A DNA stretch of 64,000 nucleotides from the NCBI GenBank assembly GCA_963783105.1, contig CAWAMI010000007.1, positions 930,001-994,000 on the forward strand, written 5' to 3'. Position numbers and translations under genes: made by a program. The DNA comes from JAVEDQ01 sp963783105 (lineage in GTDB: Bacteria > Actinomycetota > Actinomycetes > Frankiales > Frankiaceae). Below, piece by piece: positions 37,420 through 45,490 of the stretch; position 1 is the first letter of the stretch, and every line of letters begins with the position of its first letter. The notes under the pieces were generated by a model that had not been told where the DNA came from, did no database searches, and was given only the letters and a program-made list of their open reading frames with translations.

Positions 37420-37545
37420 TCGGCCGGGTGACGCGGTTCCTCGCGGGTCGTCGATGCGCCTCAGCACGTCGTCGTCCAGCTTCACGCCCGCGGCGGGCAC
37501 GTTGTCGTGGACCTGCTCACCGATGAGTTTCCGCGGTGCGGCCGT
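37420..37545 (-). pseudogene. Remnant of an aldo/keto reductase C-terminus
   Basis: The minus strand encodes KLIGEQVHDNVPAAGVKLDD followed by DVLRRIDDP, which closely resembles the C-terminal helix region of NADPH-dependent aldo/keto reductases. An in-frame stop lies directly upstream (complement of 37546-37548), and nothing upstream matches the barrel. The frame then runs on as unrelated sequence. This looks like the end of a deleted gene. Confidence 0.5.
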
Positions 37546-37590
37546 CTAACAGGACGTACGCCACCGAGCCACCGACTTGGAGTCTCCATC

Positions 37591-38058
37591 GTGACCACGC
37601 CCGCGCACGCCGCCCGCAACCTCTTCGTCAGCATCCCGGTACAGGACATCGAGCGCAGCAAGGCGTTCTTCGCAGCGCTCGGGTTCACCGACAACCCGGC
37701 GTTTGGCGATGAGAACTCCGCCTGCATGCTGATCGGCGAGCAGGCGTTCGTCATGCTGCTCGGCCGCGCGAAGTTCGCCGAGTTCTCGAAGCTGCCGGTC
37801 GGCGACCCGACGGCGCACGCGCTGGCGCTGTACTCCTTCAGCGTTTCCTCCCGCGATGAGGTCGATGCGGTCGGCGCCGCTGCGCTCGCCGCGGGCGGCC
37901 GCGAGGCGGACGGCGCCGAGGACTACGGGTTCATGTACTCGCGCAGCTTCTTCGACCTCGACGGTCACGGCTGGCAGGTCATGTGGATGGACCCCGCGGC
38001 GGTGGAGCAGGGCCCCGAGGCCTTTGCCGCGGCGCAGGACGCCGACGTCCCGGCCTGA
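37591..38058 (+). CDS. VOC-superfamily (glyoxalase/bleomycin-resistance-like) protein
   Basis: The 155-residue protein has paired beta-alpha-beta-beta-beta modules: ARNLFVSIPVQDIERSKAFF and a second half ending SFFDLDGHGWQVMWMDP. This is the VOC fold of the PhnB-like, single-domain type. Glu/His metal ligands cannot be assigned with confidence. The GTG at 37591 follows GGAG. Substrate unknown. Related VOC sequences occur at 42624 and as a fragment at 52818. Confidence 0.82.
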   Translation: MTTPAHAARNLFVSIPVQDIERSKAFFAALGFTDNPAFGDENSACMLIGEQAFVMLLGRAKFAEFSKLPVGDPTAHALALYSFSVSSRDEVDAVGAAALAAGGREADGAEDYGFMYSRSFFDLDGHGWQVMWMDPAAVEQGPEAFAAAQDADVPA

Positions 38059-38213
38059 GTGAACTGCCGGCGGTGCGGTTGCCGCGAGGCCGTCGCATCG
38101 GTCTTCGGGTTGGCCGTGGATCGTCCGGACCGGATGAGGCCCGGTCGACGACATCTGTAGGACGCTGCCCTCGGCGCGGGCAGGGCAGCGGAATCCAGCC
38201 CGGGGGACGGGCG

Positions 38214-38903
38214 GTGAGCGCGGTGGGGCAAGGAATCAGCGGGGTCCTGACGTTCGCGATCGGAGTCGCGATCAGCCCGGTGCCGATCATCGCCGTGGTC
38301 CTCATGTTGTTCTCGCGACGAGCAGCGGTGAACGGCTCGCTCTTCCTCGCCGGCTGGGTACTCGCGCTGACCGTCGTGAGCGTGGTGGCCTACGTCCTTG
38401 CCGACCAGGGAGACGCGTCCACGAGTTCGACGACTGCCGACACGATCTCGTGGGGAAAGATCGTCTTCGGCGTCCTGTTCCTGGTTCTCGCCGGTCGGAC
38501 CTGGCGGAAGCGCCCATCGCCGACTGCCGATCCGGACATGCCCGCCTGGCTCTCGAGCGTCGAATCGCTCTCCCCGGTGAAGGCCCACGGGCTCGGGTGG
38601 CTCCTGGCAGGCGTCAATCCGAAGAACCTGCTCCTGACGGTCGGTGCTGCAACCGGGCTCGCGCAGCTGGGCCTCTCCGGTGGTCAGACAACGGTCTCGA
38701 TCGTCGTCTTCGTGGCCCTCGCGAGCCTCACGATCGCGGCGCCGGTCGCCTACCACCTGGTCGGCGGCGCGCGGGCGAGCAGCCACCTCGACGACCTCAA
38801 GGGCTGGCTGGTCGCGCACAATGCCGCCGTCATGACGGTTCTCTTCCTGGTCTTCGGCGTCGACCTGATCGCCAAGGCCCTACCGCCGCTCACGGGCGCC
38901 TGA
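38214..38903 (+). CDS. GAP-family (Sap-like) multi-spanning membrane protein
   Basis: The 229-residue protein has six to seven hydrophobic helices and the family features AIGVAISPVPIIAVVLMLFS at the N-terminus and GWLLAGVNPKNLLLTVGAA in the middle. GAP or sulfolipid-1-addressing-like proteins in mycobacteria assist glycolipid transport. In other actinobacteria the role is unknown. The start is GTG at 38214 after a GGGGGACGGG site. Confidence 0.8.
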   Translation: MSAVGQGISGVLTFAIGVAISPVPIIAVVLMLFSRRAAVNGSLFLAGWVLALTVVSVVAYVLADQGDASTSSTTADTISWGKIVFGVLFLVLAGRTWRKRPSPTADPDMPAWLSSVESLSPVKAHGLGWLLAGVNPKNLLLTVGAATGLAQLGLSGGQTTVSIVVFVALASLTIAAPVAYHLVGGARASSHLDDLKGWLVAHNAAVMTVLFLVFGVDLIAKALPPLTGA

Positions 38904-39047
38904 AGGCTTTTCACCCGCAGGAGGTGATTGTTCCGCCCCCGGCAGGCCGGACGGTGGTCCCGTCAGGTGGCGAAGGCTGCGGAGAACCACGGAGCCTCGC
39001 GTCTCCGGCGCGGTAACGGAACGACGGGGGATGGCCGAGGAGCAGTT

Positions 39048-39290
39048 ATGGCGAAAACGGAAGCCCGGCACGTCGGTCAGGACCGGCGGAAGATCACCCC
39101 GCGGGTCGTCATCGCGTTCCTGCTCGGCGCCGTCAGCGTCGTGCTGCTCGTCGAGAACCGCGCGTCCACCCGGATCCATCTGCTGGTCACCACGGTGACG
39201 ATGCCGCTCTGGCTCGCGCTGCTGCTGATGTTCGCGATCGGCCTCGCCCTGGGCTGGCTGCTCCGTCGGCGCCGGCGGGAGCCGCGCTGA
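39048..39290 (+). CDS. LapA-type (DUF1049) small membrane protein
   Basis: The 80-residue protein has two membrane helices (VVIAFLLGAVSVVLLVENR and LWLALLLMFAIGLALGWLL) joined by a short loop and ends in an Arg-rich tail. This is the layout of the LapA (lipopolysaccharide assembly A) domain family, found also in Gram-positives where its role is unknown. The ATG at 39048 follows GAGGAG. It may start a membrane-protein cluster that continues to 42586. Confidence 0.78.
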   Translation: MAKTEARHVGQDRRKITPRVVIAFLLGAVSVVLLVENRASTRIHLLVTTVTMPLWLALLLMFAIGLALGWLLRRRRREPR

Positions 39291-39352
39291 TCTAACGACT
39301 CCGGGCTCTTTCTGACACCTGTCTCTCATGGGCGGAGGCCGACCCTGGGGAG

Positions 39353-41167
39353 GTGGTCCCGAGCACGCTTCCCGAACGATCCCGGGTGGACGCAGCGGCG
39401 GAGCAGCGTCGTGCCCCGGCGTCGACGACGCCGAACACGTCGTCCCCCCAGCACGGGGCGGCGGTCCAGCGGCTCGCGGGCAGCGCCGGCCTGCTGGTCT
39501 GGATCGCCGGGATGGTCAGCATCGTCTCCGGGCTGCTCCCGCCGGACCGCGGTCGGCTGCGCACCGTGGCCGACGCGCTCGGGCTGCCGGCGGCAGCGGC
39601 GGCGGCGGCCGCCTGCGTCGCGCTCGGGGTCGTGCTCGTCCTGCTGGCCCGGGGCCTGCGTCGCCGCCAACGGCGGGCATGGCGCCTGGCCGTGGCGCTG
39701 CTGTGCGCGGGGGCGGTTCTGCACGTCGTCAAGGGCCTGGACGTGGAGGAGGCGGGCCTGTGCCTGCTGGTGGCCGCCGCCCTGATCGTCTCGCGCTCCC
39801 AGTTCCGGGCCCTGCCGGATCCGGAGCGACGGCACCATCCGTTCGTCCTTTTCGTGGGCTTGCTGACGGGGTCGGTGCTGGCCGGCCTCCTCGCATTACA
39901 GGTCAACGTGAGCACGGTGGACGAGTGGAGCTGGCGCGCGCGGTTCAGCACCGTCCTGCACGGCTTCGTCGGGTTGCCCGGCCCGATCCGGTTCACGACA
40001 GACCGGGCGTCGGACCTCGTCACCGCCCTTCTGCTCGGGCTCGGGCTGCTGACGATCGTGTTGCCCCTCGTCGTGGCGCTGCGGACGACCCGGCACGTCG
40101 ATGCTCTGAGCCCGTCGGACGTCGAGCGCCTGCGCCAGCTGCTCGACACGCGCCCGGACGGCGACTCCCTCGGCTACTTCGCGCTGCGGCACGACAAGCA
40201 CGTCGTCTTCTCGCCGTCCGGCAAGTCGGCGGTGAGCTACCGGGTGGTGTCGGGTGTCGCCCTCGCCAGCGGTGACCCCGTCGGTGATCCGGAGGCGTGG
40301 CCGGGTGCGATCACCGCCTTCCTGGACATGGCCGATCGCTCGGGCTGGGTTCCGGCGGTTCTCGGCTGCTCCGAACGTGGGGGAACGGCCTGGGGCCGGG
40401 CCGGCCTGGCCGCGTGGGAGATCGGGGACGAGGCCGTCGTCGACGTCCCCTCGTTCAGCCTGCAGGGCCGGGCCATGCGTGGCGTCCGCCAGGCCGTGTC
40501 CCGCGCCGAGCGCGCCGGCTACACCACCCGCGTGCGCAGAGTGGCCGACATCGGCGCCGACGAGCTCGACGAGCTGCGTCACGCCGCCGACCGCTGGCGC
40601 GACGGGCCGACCGAGCGCGGCTTCTCGATGGCGCTCGGCAGGCTCGGTCAGCCGGGGGACGAGCAGTGCGTCGTCGCCGAGGCACGTCAGTCCGGCGAGC
40701 TACAGGCGCTGCTGCACTTCGTTCCGTGGGGTGTCGACGGGCTCTCGCTCGACCTCATGCGCCGCAGCCGGGACAGCGCCAACGGGGTCATGGAGCTGCT
40801 GGTCGCGGCCGCCCTCGACGCCGCCGCTGGGATGGGGGTCCTGCGGGTGTCCCTGAACTTCGCGCCCTTCCGCAGCGCGCTCGAGGGCGGAGCCCGGCTC
40901 GGGGCCGGACCGGTGCTGCGGGCGTGGCGCGCCGTCCTCCTCCTGGCCTCGCGGTTCTGGCAGATCGACAGCCTCTACCGGTTCAACGCCAAATTCCGGC
41001 CACGCTGGGAACCGCGCTTCATCTGCTACCGACGGGCCAACGACCTCGCGCGCGTGTCGATCGCCGCCATGCAGGCGGAGGCCTTCCTTCCCGTCCCGAC
41101 GCTCGTGCCGAAGCGCCTGTCCCGGCGGCACGGCGCCGCCGCCGGTGCCGAAACCGCGACGACGTGA
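39353..41167 (+). CDS. Membrane protein with phosphatidylglycerol lysyltransferase-like (DUF2156) domain
   Basis: The 604-residue protein has six or seven N-terminal membrane helices (residues about 40-245) and a C-terminal DUF2156 domain of tandem GNAT folds (RHDKHVVFSPSGKSAVSYRV, AGLAAWEIGDEAVVDVPSFS, RRSRDSANGVMELLVAAAL, FRSALEGGARLGAGP). In MprF this domain transfers an amino acid from tRNA to phosphatidylglycerol; many actinobacterial paralogs have no proven activity. The start is GTG at 39353 after GGGGAGG. Its stop overlaps the next start (GTGA), linking it to a rhomboid-like protein. Confidence 0.82.
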   Translation: MVPSTLPERSRVDAAAEQRRAPASTTPNTSSPQHGAAVQRLAGSAGLLVWIAGMVSIVSGLLPPDRGRLRTVADALGLPAAAAAAAACVALGVVLVLLARGLRRRQRRAWRLAVALLCAGAVLHVVKGLDVEEAGLCLLVAAALIVSRSQFRALPDPERRHHPFVLFVGLLTGSVLAGLLALQVNVSTVDEWSWRARFSTVLHGFVGLPGPIRFTTDRASDLVTALLLGLGLLTIVLPLVVALRTTRHVDALSPSDVERLRQLLDTRPDGDSLGYFALRHDKHVVFSPSGKSAVSYRVVSGVALASGDPVGDPEAWPGAITAFLDMADRSGWVPAVLGCSERGGTAWGRAGLAAWEIGDEAVVDVPSFSLQGRAMRGVRQAVSRAERAGYTTRVRRVADIGADELDELRHAADRWRDGPTERGFSMALGRLGQPGDEQCVVAEARQSGELQALLHFVPWGVDGLSLDLMRRSRDSANGVMELLVAAALDAAAGMGVLRVSLNFAPFRSALEGGARLGAGPVLRAWRAVLLLASRFWQIDSLYRFNAKFRPRWEPRFICYRRANDLARVSIAAMQAEAFLPVPTLVPKRLSRRHGAAAGAETATT

Positions 41168-41937
41168 ACGACGCCGTCGGAACAGCCTGGCGGGGTCGGC
41201 TGCGCGGTTGCCCGGGCGGGCTGGACCGGCCCTTCCGCCCCGCGGTGGTCGCGCTGCGGCAGCGCCGGTGGCGGCTGCTCTGGCTCGGGCCCGCGGCGGC
41301 CGTCCTCGTCGCCGTAGGGGCCCTGCTGGGACGGATGTTCCACCCCGCCGTCCTGAGTTACTCCGCCGCCACGTCGTGGTCCCAGGCCGCGATCCGCATC
41401 CCGCTGTCGGTGGCCGCGCCGGCGCTGCACCTGCCGTATTGGGGTGCGGTGCTGCAGGTGCTCGTCGTACTGACCGTCGCTCAGCCCGTCCTCGGCGTGC
41501 GGCGCGTCCTCGGCGTCGGCCTCGTCGCGCACGTGCTGGCCACCCTCGCGGTGCGGGTTCTGCTCGACGCCCGCGTTCCGCCCTTCCCGGTCGGCTGGCG
41601 CATCGAGCTCGACAGCGGTCCGTCGGTCGCGGTGCTTGCGATCGGCGTCGCGTGCGCGGTGGTGGCCCGCTCGCGAACGATGACGGCTCTGGTGATCGGC
41701 TCGGTGGCGGTGGAGATGGTGGTGCTCCACAGCCTGTCGTCCGTCGAACACGTCGTCGGCGTCACGTGTGGTCTGCTGGCCGGCCTGATGTGGCGAGCTC
41801 CGGTCCGGCCGCTTCTCTCCTCGGGGGTCGGCGCAGACGAAACGGGGGGACCGGGATCGGCTGCCCGCCGCGAGCCGCCCGCGGGCTCGGGTGCCGCTGC
41901 CACCAGAAGAGCAGCGGCGCCGTCGACAAGCCGATGA
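41164..41937 (+). CDS. Rhomboid-like membrane protein (plus-strand member of a convergent pair)
   Basis: The 257-residue protein has about six membrane helices. The core keeps a potential serine in ELDSGPSVAVLAIG and a histidine in VEHVVGVTCGLLAG, the two positions used as the catalytic dyad in rhomboid proteases, though the classical GxSG glycine is missing. The GTG at 41164 overlaps the LPG-synthetase-like stop, so the two are co-translated. The polar C-terminal tail (from about 41810) overlaps the tail of the opposing gene by 176 bp. Proteolysis is not assured; the family includes uncharacterised rhomboid-like members. Confidence 0.65.
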   Translation: MNDAVGTAWRGRLRGCPGGLDRPFRPAVVALRQRRWRLLWLGPAAAVLVAVGALLGRMFHPAVLSYSAATSWSQAAIRIPLSVAAPALHLPYWGAVLQVLVVLTVAQPVLGVRRVLGVGLVAHVLATLAVRVLLDARVPPFPVGWRIELDSGPSVAVLAIGVACAVVARSRTMTALVIGSVAVEMVVLHSLSSVEHVVGVTCGLLAGLMWRAPVRPLLSSGVGADETGGPGSAARREPPAGSGAAATRRAAAPSTSR

Positions 41938-42586
41938 GCACCGAGAGCAGGTGTCCGACGTCGGTGAACGTGATGCCCTGGAGCACGACGGCGCCGATCG
42001 AGACCAGCAGCGCGGCCACCCAGGCGAACCTCCACCGACGCGGGACGAGCAGCCAGGTCATCGCGGCCGCCGTCGTGTAGAGGGCGTAGCTCACCCCCAC
42101 GTCCGACACGTGGGCGAGCTCCAGGTCGAGCAGCCCGTGGCGCAGCCCGAAGCCGATCCCGGCTGCGGTCAGCAGGGTGGCGCCGATGTGTCCGGCGGCG
42201 GCCACCAGGACCCAACGACGGGTCCCCAGTCGCCGCTCGACGGGAGCCATCAACGTCGTGAACAGCAGGAGCAACGCCCACGGCACATCCGCGCCGGTCC
42301 GCCAGAACGCGCTGGCGACGAGCACCTGCAGAGGCCGGTCGGCCAGGTTGTCGACGTTGGTGCTCTCCGCACGGATGACGCGCTCGGTGAGGTGCGGGTC
42401 GATTCCACGCAGCGACCAGGACGTCACCAGCAGGACGAACAGATAGATGTACGTGCCGGGAGCTGACCGGACCCACGCTCCGGTCGCGTTCCCCCAGAAA
42501 CGGAGACGCTCCTTCGACCGCAGCGACACCACCCGACCTTCCCTCGGGGACAACGCCCGCGGCCGCTGCATCGCTTCCGCCTGCAT
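41762..42586 (-). CDS. Rhomboid-like membrane protein (minus-strand member of a convergent pair)
   Basis: The 274-residue protein has six membrane helices. The candidate dyad is a serine in DVGVSYALYTTAA and a histidine in DVGHLLSVLIGLS, again with a non-classical GxSx motif. Acidic and aromatic residues between helices 1 and 2 (FWRTGADVPWALLLLF) recall the rhomboid L1 loop. The ATG at 42586 is used, but GTG codons near 42530 after AAGG could be the true start. Its C-terminal Arg/Pro-rich tail overlaps the 3' end of the plus-strand rhomboid-like gene. Confidence 0.65.
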   Translation of the reverse strand: MQAEAMQRPRALSPREGRVVSLRSKERLRFWGNATGAWVRSAPGTYIYLFVLLVTSWSLRGIDPHLTERVIRAESTNVDNLADRPLQVLVASAFWRTGADVPWALLLLFTTLMAPVERRLGTRRWVLVAAAGHIGATLLTAAGIGFGLRHGLLDLELAHVSDVGVSYALYTTAAAMTWLLVPRRWRFAWVAALLVSIGAVVLQGITFTDVGHLLSVLIGLSTAPLLFWWQRHPSPRAARGGQPIPVPPFRLRRPPRREAAGPELATSGRPADHT

Positions 42587-42623
42587 CGCCGGAACGTCGG
42601 CACGGCCTGGGCTGCAACCGTTC

Positions 42624-43019
42624 TCAGGCGAGGTTGAGCTGCCAGGAGACGCCGAAGCGGTCGTTCAACCAGCCGAAGCGGCGGCTGAAGCCGTAGTTGT
42701 CCAAGGGCATCAGCGCGCTGCCCCCGTCGAGAAGGGCGGCGAAGAGCCGCTCGAGCTCCTCCTCGGACTCGGTCTCGATCCACACGGAGAACGACGGGGT
42801 GAACGAGAAGTCGTGGACGGGAGGGCTGTCGGTGCAGAGGAACTCCTGCCCGGACAGCGAGAACCTGGCGAACTGCACGGATCCCTCCGCGCCCGGCCCC
42901 TCCGGCCCGAACCGGGTCAGCTCCACGATGCGCCCGTCGTCGAACAGCGACGTGTAGAAGGTCATCGCCTGCTCGGCGTCTCCGGTGAACATGAGGAACG
43001 GCGCGATCTGCTTCGGCAT
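42624..43019 (-). CDS. PhnB-like VOC protein
   Basis: The 131-residue protein reads PKQIAPFLMFTGDAEQAMTF at its start and ends GFSRRFGWLNDRFGVSWQLN, the standard pattern of the 3-demethylubiquinone-methyltransferase/PhnB-like branch of the VOC superfamily. Members are numerous and mostly uncharacterised. It is upstream of the minus-strand rhomboid-like gene by 37 bp. Confidence 0.88.
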   Translation of the reverse strand: MPKQIAPFLMFTGDAEQAMTFYTSLFDDGRIVELTRFGPEGPGAEGSVQFARFSLSGQEFLCTDSPPVHDFSFTPSFSVWIETESEEELERLFAALLDGGSALMPLDNYGFSRRFGWLNDRFGVSWQLNLA

Positions 43020-43062
43020 GAGGGCACGCTAGTGCCATGCGACGTCCCGCTGTGAGCCCCCC

Positions 43063-44031
43063 GTGAGCGCACGAGCCGACGCTGCCGCCGGCGGCTGGAG
43101 CTGGCGCGAGCCGATGCTGGCCACCCTCGTCGATGCCGGGGGCTGGCTCGAGGAGGACCGAGCGGACTGGGTGTTCGAGCGCAAGCTGGACGGCCTGCGC
43201 TGCGTCGCGGTCGCGGACGGGGACCGCGTCGAGTTGTGGTCCCGGAACCACAACTCGTTCCTCGACCGGTTCCCGGAGATCGCCTCCGCCCTGCGGGAGG
43301 CGAGGGTCGATCGCTTCGTGCTCGACGGCGAGCTGGTGGCCCACGACGGCCGGGATTTCGTCGGGTTCGGTCAGCTGCAGCAACACGGGTCGTCGCTGCG
43401 TGCGGTCTACGGCGTCTTCGACCTCCTCGACCTGAACGGCCGCGACCTCACCGGGCTGGCGTTGCCCGAGCGGAAGGAGCTGCTGGCCGGCGTGGTGCAG
43501 GACGGGCCGCATCTGCAGCTCGTCCGGGAGCTGTCCGGCGACCCGAGCGATCTGCTGGCGACGGCGTGCCGCGACGGCTGGGAGGGGCTGGTCGCCAAGC
43601 GGGCCGGCTCCGGCTACGAGCCGGGCCGCTCGCGGGACTGGGTGAAGCTCAAGTGCTCGGCGTCGCAGGAGCTGGTGATCGGAGGCTGGACCGAGCCCCG
43701 TGGCAGCCGCGCACACCTCGGCGCCCTGCTCGTCGGGTACTTCGACGACGGCCGCCTGCGCTACGCCGGAAAGGTGGGGACCGGGTTCACCAACGCGACG
43801 CTGGCGGACCTCGCCGGCCGGCTGACGCCGCTGGAACGGCCCGATTCGCCCTTCGCGGACCGGGTCCGGGAGGGCGGCGCGCACTGGGCGGAGCCGCGCC
43901 TCGTCGCCAACATCGCATTCACGGAGTGGACCCGCGACGGACGACTCCGGCATCCCCGCTTCGAGGGCCTGAGGACGGACAAGGACGCGCGAGCCGTCGT
44001 GCGGGAACGGTCGTCGACGGCGCCGAGCTGA
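43063..44031 (+). CDS. Stand-alone ATP-dependent DNA ligase (LigC/LigD-ligase type)
   Basis: The 322-residue protein has the adenylation motif FERKLDGLRC with nucleophile Lys41, then motif III VYGVFDLLDLNG, motif IV DGWEGLVAKR, motif V DWVKLKC and an OB-fold with motif VI-like sequence near RHPRFEGLRTDK. This is the nucleotidyltransferase plus OB module of non-homologous end-joining ligases without polymerase or phosphoesterase domains. No ku gene lies in the window. The start is GTG at 43063; an ATG at about codon 18 is less likely since the family PMLAT motif begins there. Confidence 0.88.
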   Translation: MSARADAAAGGWSWREPMLATLVDAGGWLEEDRADWVFERKLDGLRCVAVADGDRVELWSRNHNSFLDRFPEIASALREARVDRFVLDGELVAHDGRDFVGFGQLQQHGSSLRAVYGVFDLLDLNGRDLTGLALPERKELLAGVVQDGPHLQLVRELSGDPSDLLATACRDGWEGLVAKRAGSGYEPGRSRDWVKLKCSASQELVIGGWTEPRGSRAHLGALLVGYFDDGRLRYAGKVGTGFTNATLADLAGRLTPLERPDSPFADRVREGGAHWAEPRLVANIAFTEWTRDGRLRHPRFEGLRTDKDARAVVRERSSTAPS

Positions 44032-44075
44032 ACGGAACCGCGAGGCGGACCGGTCCCGTCGGCGAGGATGCTCGC

Positions 44076-44642
44076 ATGGACCCCGCGCGCAGCGCCCTGC
44101 TGCTCCTCGACATGCAGCACGGCTATCTGGGGCTGCTCTCCGAGCCCGACCGGCTGCTGCAGTCGGCGAGCCAGGCGGCGTCCGTGGCGCGTGAGGCCCG
44201 GATGACCGTGGTCTATCCCTGCATCTCGTTCCGCACCGGCCGGCCCGAGGTGTCGCCCCGCAACACCATGTTCGGCAGCCCGACCGAACGGGGGCGGATG
44301 GTCGTCGGGTCGGACGAGGTACGGATCCATCCGGCGATCGCCCCGAAGGCGGGGGACCTCGTGCTCACCCGGCCGCGCACGAGCGCCTTCGCCGGATGCT
44401 CGCTGGGCGAGGTGTTGCGGGCCCGCGACGTCTCCACGGTGGTGCTCGCCGGCACGGCGACGAGCGGGGTCGTGCTCGCCACCGCCTGCGCGGCGGACGA
44501 CCTCGACTACTCCGTCGTCGTCCTCCGCGACGCCGTCGCCGACGCGAGCGCACGGGCGCACCAGGTGCTCCTCGACGAGGTCCTGCCGCAGTACGCGCGC
44601 GTCACCACCGTCGACGACCTCCGCCGGGAGCTCGTCCGCTGA
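44076..44642 (+). CDS. Isochorismatase-fold protein lacking the catalytic cysteine
   Basis: The 188-residue protein has the isochorismatase fold with Asp in ALLLLDMQHGYLG. The lysine motif appears as LTRPRTSAFAG (Arg in place of Lys). The region that normally holds the nucleophilic cysteine reads GTATSGVVLATACA, with Val at the Cys position. This belongs to a recognised TSGVVL-type subgroup. Hydrolysis through a cysteine is therefore impossible. The protein may use other chemistry or bind without catalysis. The ATG at 44076 follows GAGG. Confidence 0.8.
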   Translation: MDPARSALLLLDMQHGYLGLLSEPDRLLQSASQAASVAREARMTVVYPCISFRTGRPEVSPRNTMFGSPTERGRMVVGSDEVRIHPAIAPKAGDLVLTRPRTSAFAGCSLGEVLRARDVSTVVLAGTATSGVVLATACAADDLDYSVVVLRDAVADASARAHQVLLDEVLPQYARVTTVDDLRRELVR

Positions 44643-44646
44643 CGTC

Positions 44647-45372
44647 TCAGCTGGACGTCTCCCGGTCCTCGGACGTCGGCTCGCGCTGCTGCGGGGCGTC
44701 GGTGGCGGTGTCGGTGGCGGTGGCGGTGTCGGTGTCGGCGTCGGCGGGGAGCGCGGGAAGCCGACCCGCCTCCTGCTTGTCGATCGTCAACGTGCACTCG
44801 GCGCCGAGCGTGTCGACGACGCTGATCGGGACGGCGATCTCGCGCCGGCGCCAGAGGTGCCCCTCCTTCGCGAGGACGTGCGTCAGCCGCCATCCCGAGG
44901 GGTCGACGACGACCCCGCAGATCGAGCCGAGATGCCCGTCGGTCGCGCGCACCTCGTCGTGGTGGGTGACCTCGACGTCCCCCTCCGGCACGCTGTCCTC
45001 GATCACCGGCTGGTCCAGGTTGCCGCCGAAGTCGCCGAGCACGCTGGCCGCCCCGGGGTCGACGCCGTAGTACGGGCTGGTCAGCAGTGCCGAGCTGACG
45101 GGATCGGCAGGGTCCTGCCCGGGGAACCAGAGGTGCTCGGCAGGGTCGAGCCGGTCGAAGTCGGCGTGCGAGCACCGCAGCCGGATCCCCGGCCCTGCGG
45201 CCTCGACGAGGTCCATGGGGACGAGGCGGCCGTCGCCGTTGCGGTGTCGCTCGACGACCAGATGCGTCGCCACGCGTCGCTCGGGATCGAGGACGACCCG
45301 TCGCAGCACCCCGCAGGAACCGTCCGTGCAGTGCGTGTCGACCCCGATCGCGAGCCGCATCCCGTTCGACAT
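44647..45372 (-). CDS. Duplicated PRC-barrel-like protein
   Basis: The 241-residue protein has two related halves: GVDTHCTDGSCGVLRRVVLD with ATHLVVERH, and EVRATDGHLGSICGVVVD with LTHVLAKEGHLWRRREIAVP. Each has the strand pattern of a PRC-barrel, a fold found in photosystem H subunits and the RNA-maturation protein RimM. The tail is an Asp/Thr/Ala repeat encoded by a GGTGTC-type array. The ATG at 45372 follows AGGAGGAGG. The stop lies 4 bp from the end of the isochorismatase-fold gene. Function unknown. Confidence 0.7.
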   Translation of the reverse strand: MSNGMRLAIGVDTHCTDGSCGVLRRVVLDPERRVATHLVVERHRNGDGRLVPMDLVEAAGPGIRLRCSHADFDRLDPAEHLWFPGQDPADPVSSALLTSPYYGVDPGAASVLGDFGGNLDQPVIEDSVPEGDVEVTHHDEVRATDGHLGSICGVVVDPSGWRLTHVLAKEGHLWRRREIAVPISVVDTLGAECTLTIDKQEAGRLPALPADADTDTATATDTATDAPQQREPTSEDRETSS

Positions 45373-45490
45373 CCCGGCCACCTCCTCCTGGCACTCTGCG
45401 CCCGATCGGCGCCGAGCACCATCGCCCCAGAAGGATGACCCTTGCGGCGGGAGGGTCGGCCCGGGGGCAGTCGCGGAGCGGCCGGGGCGC

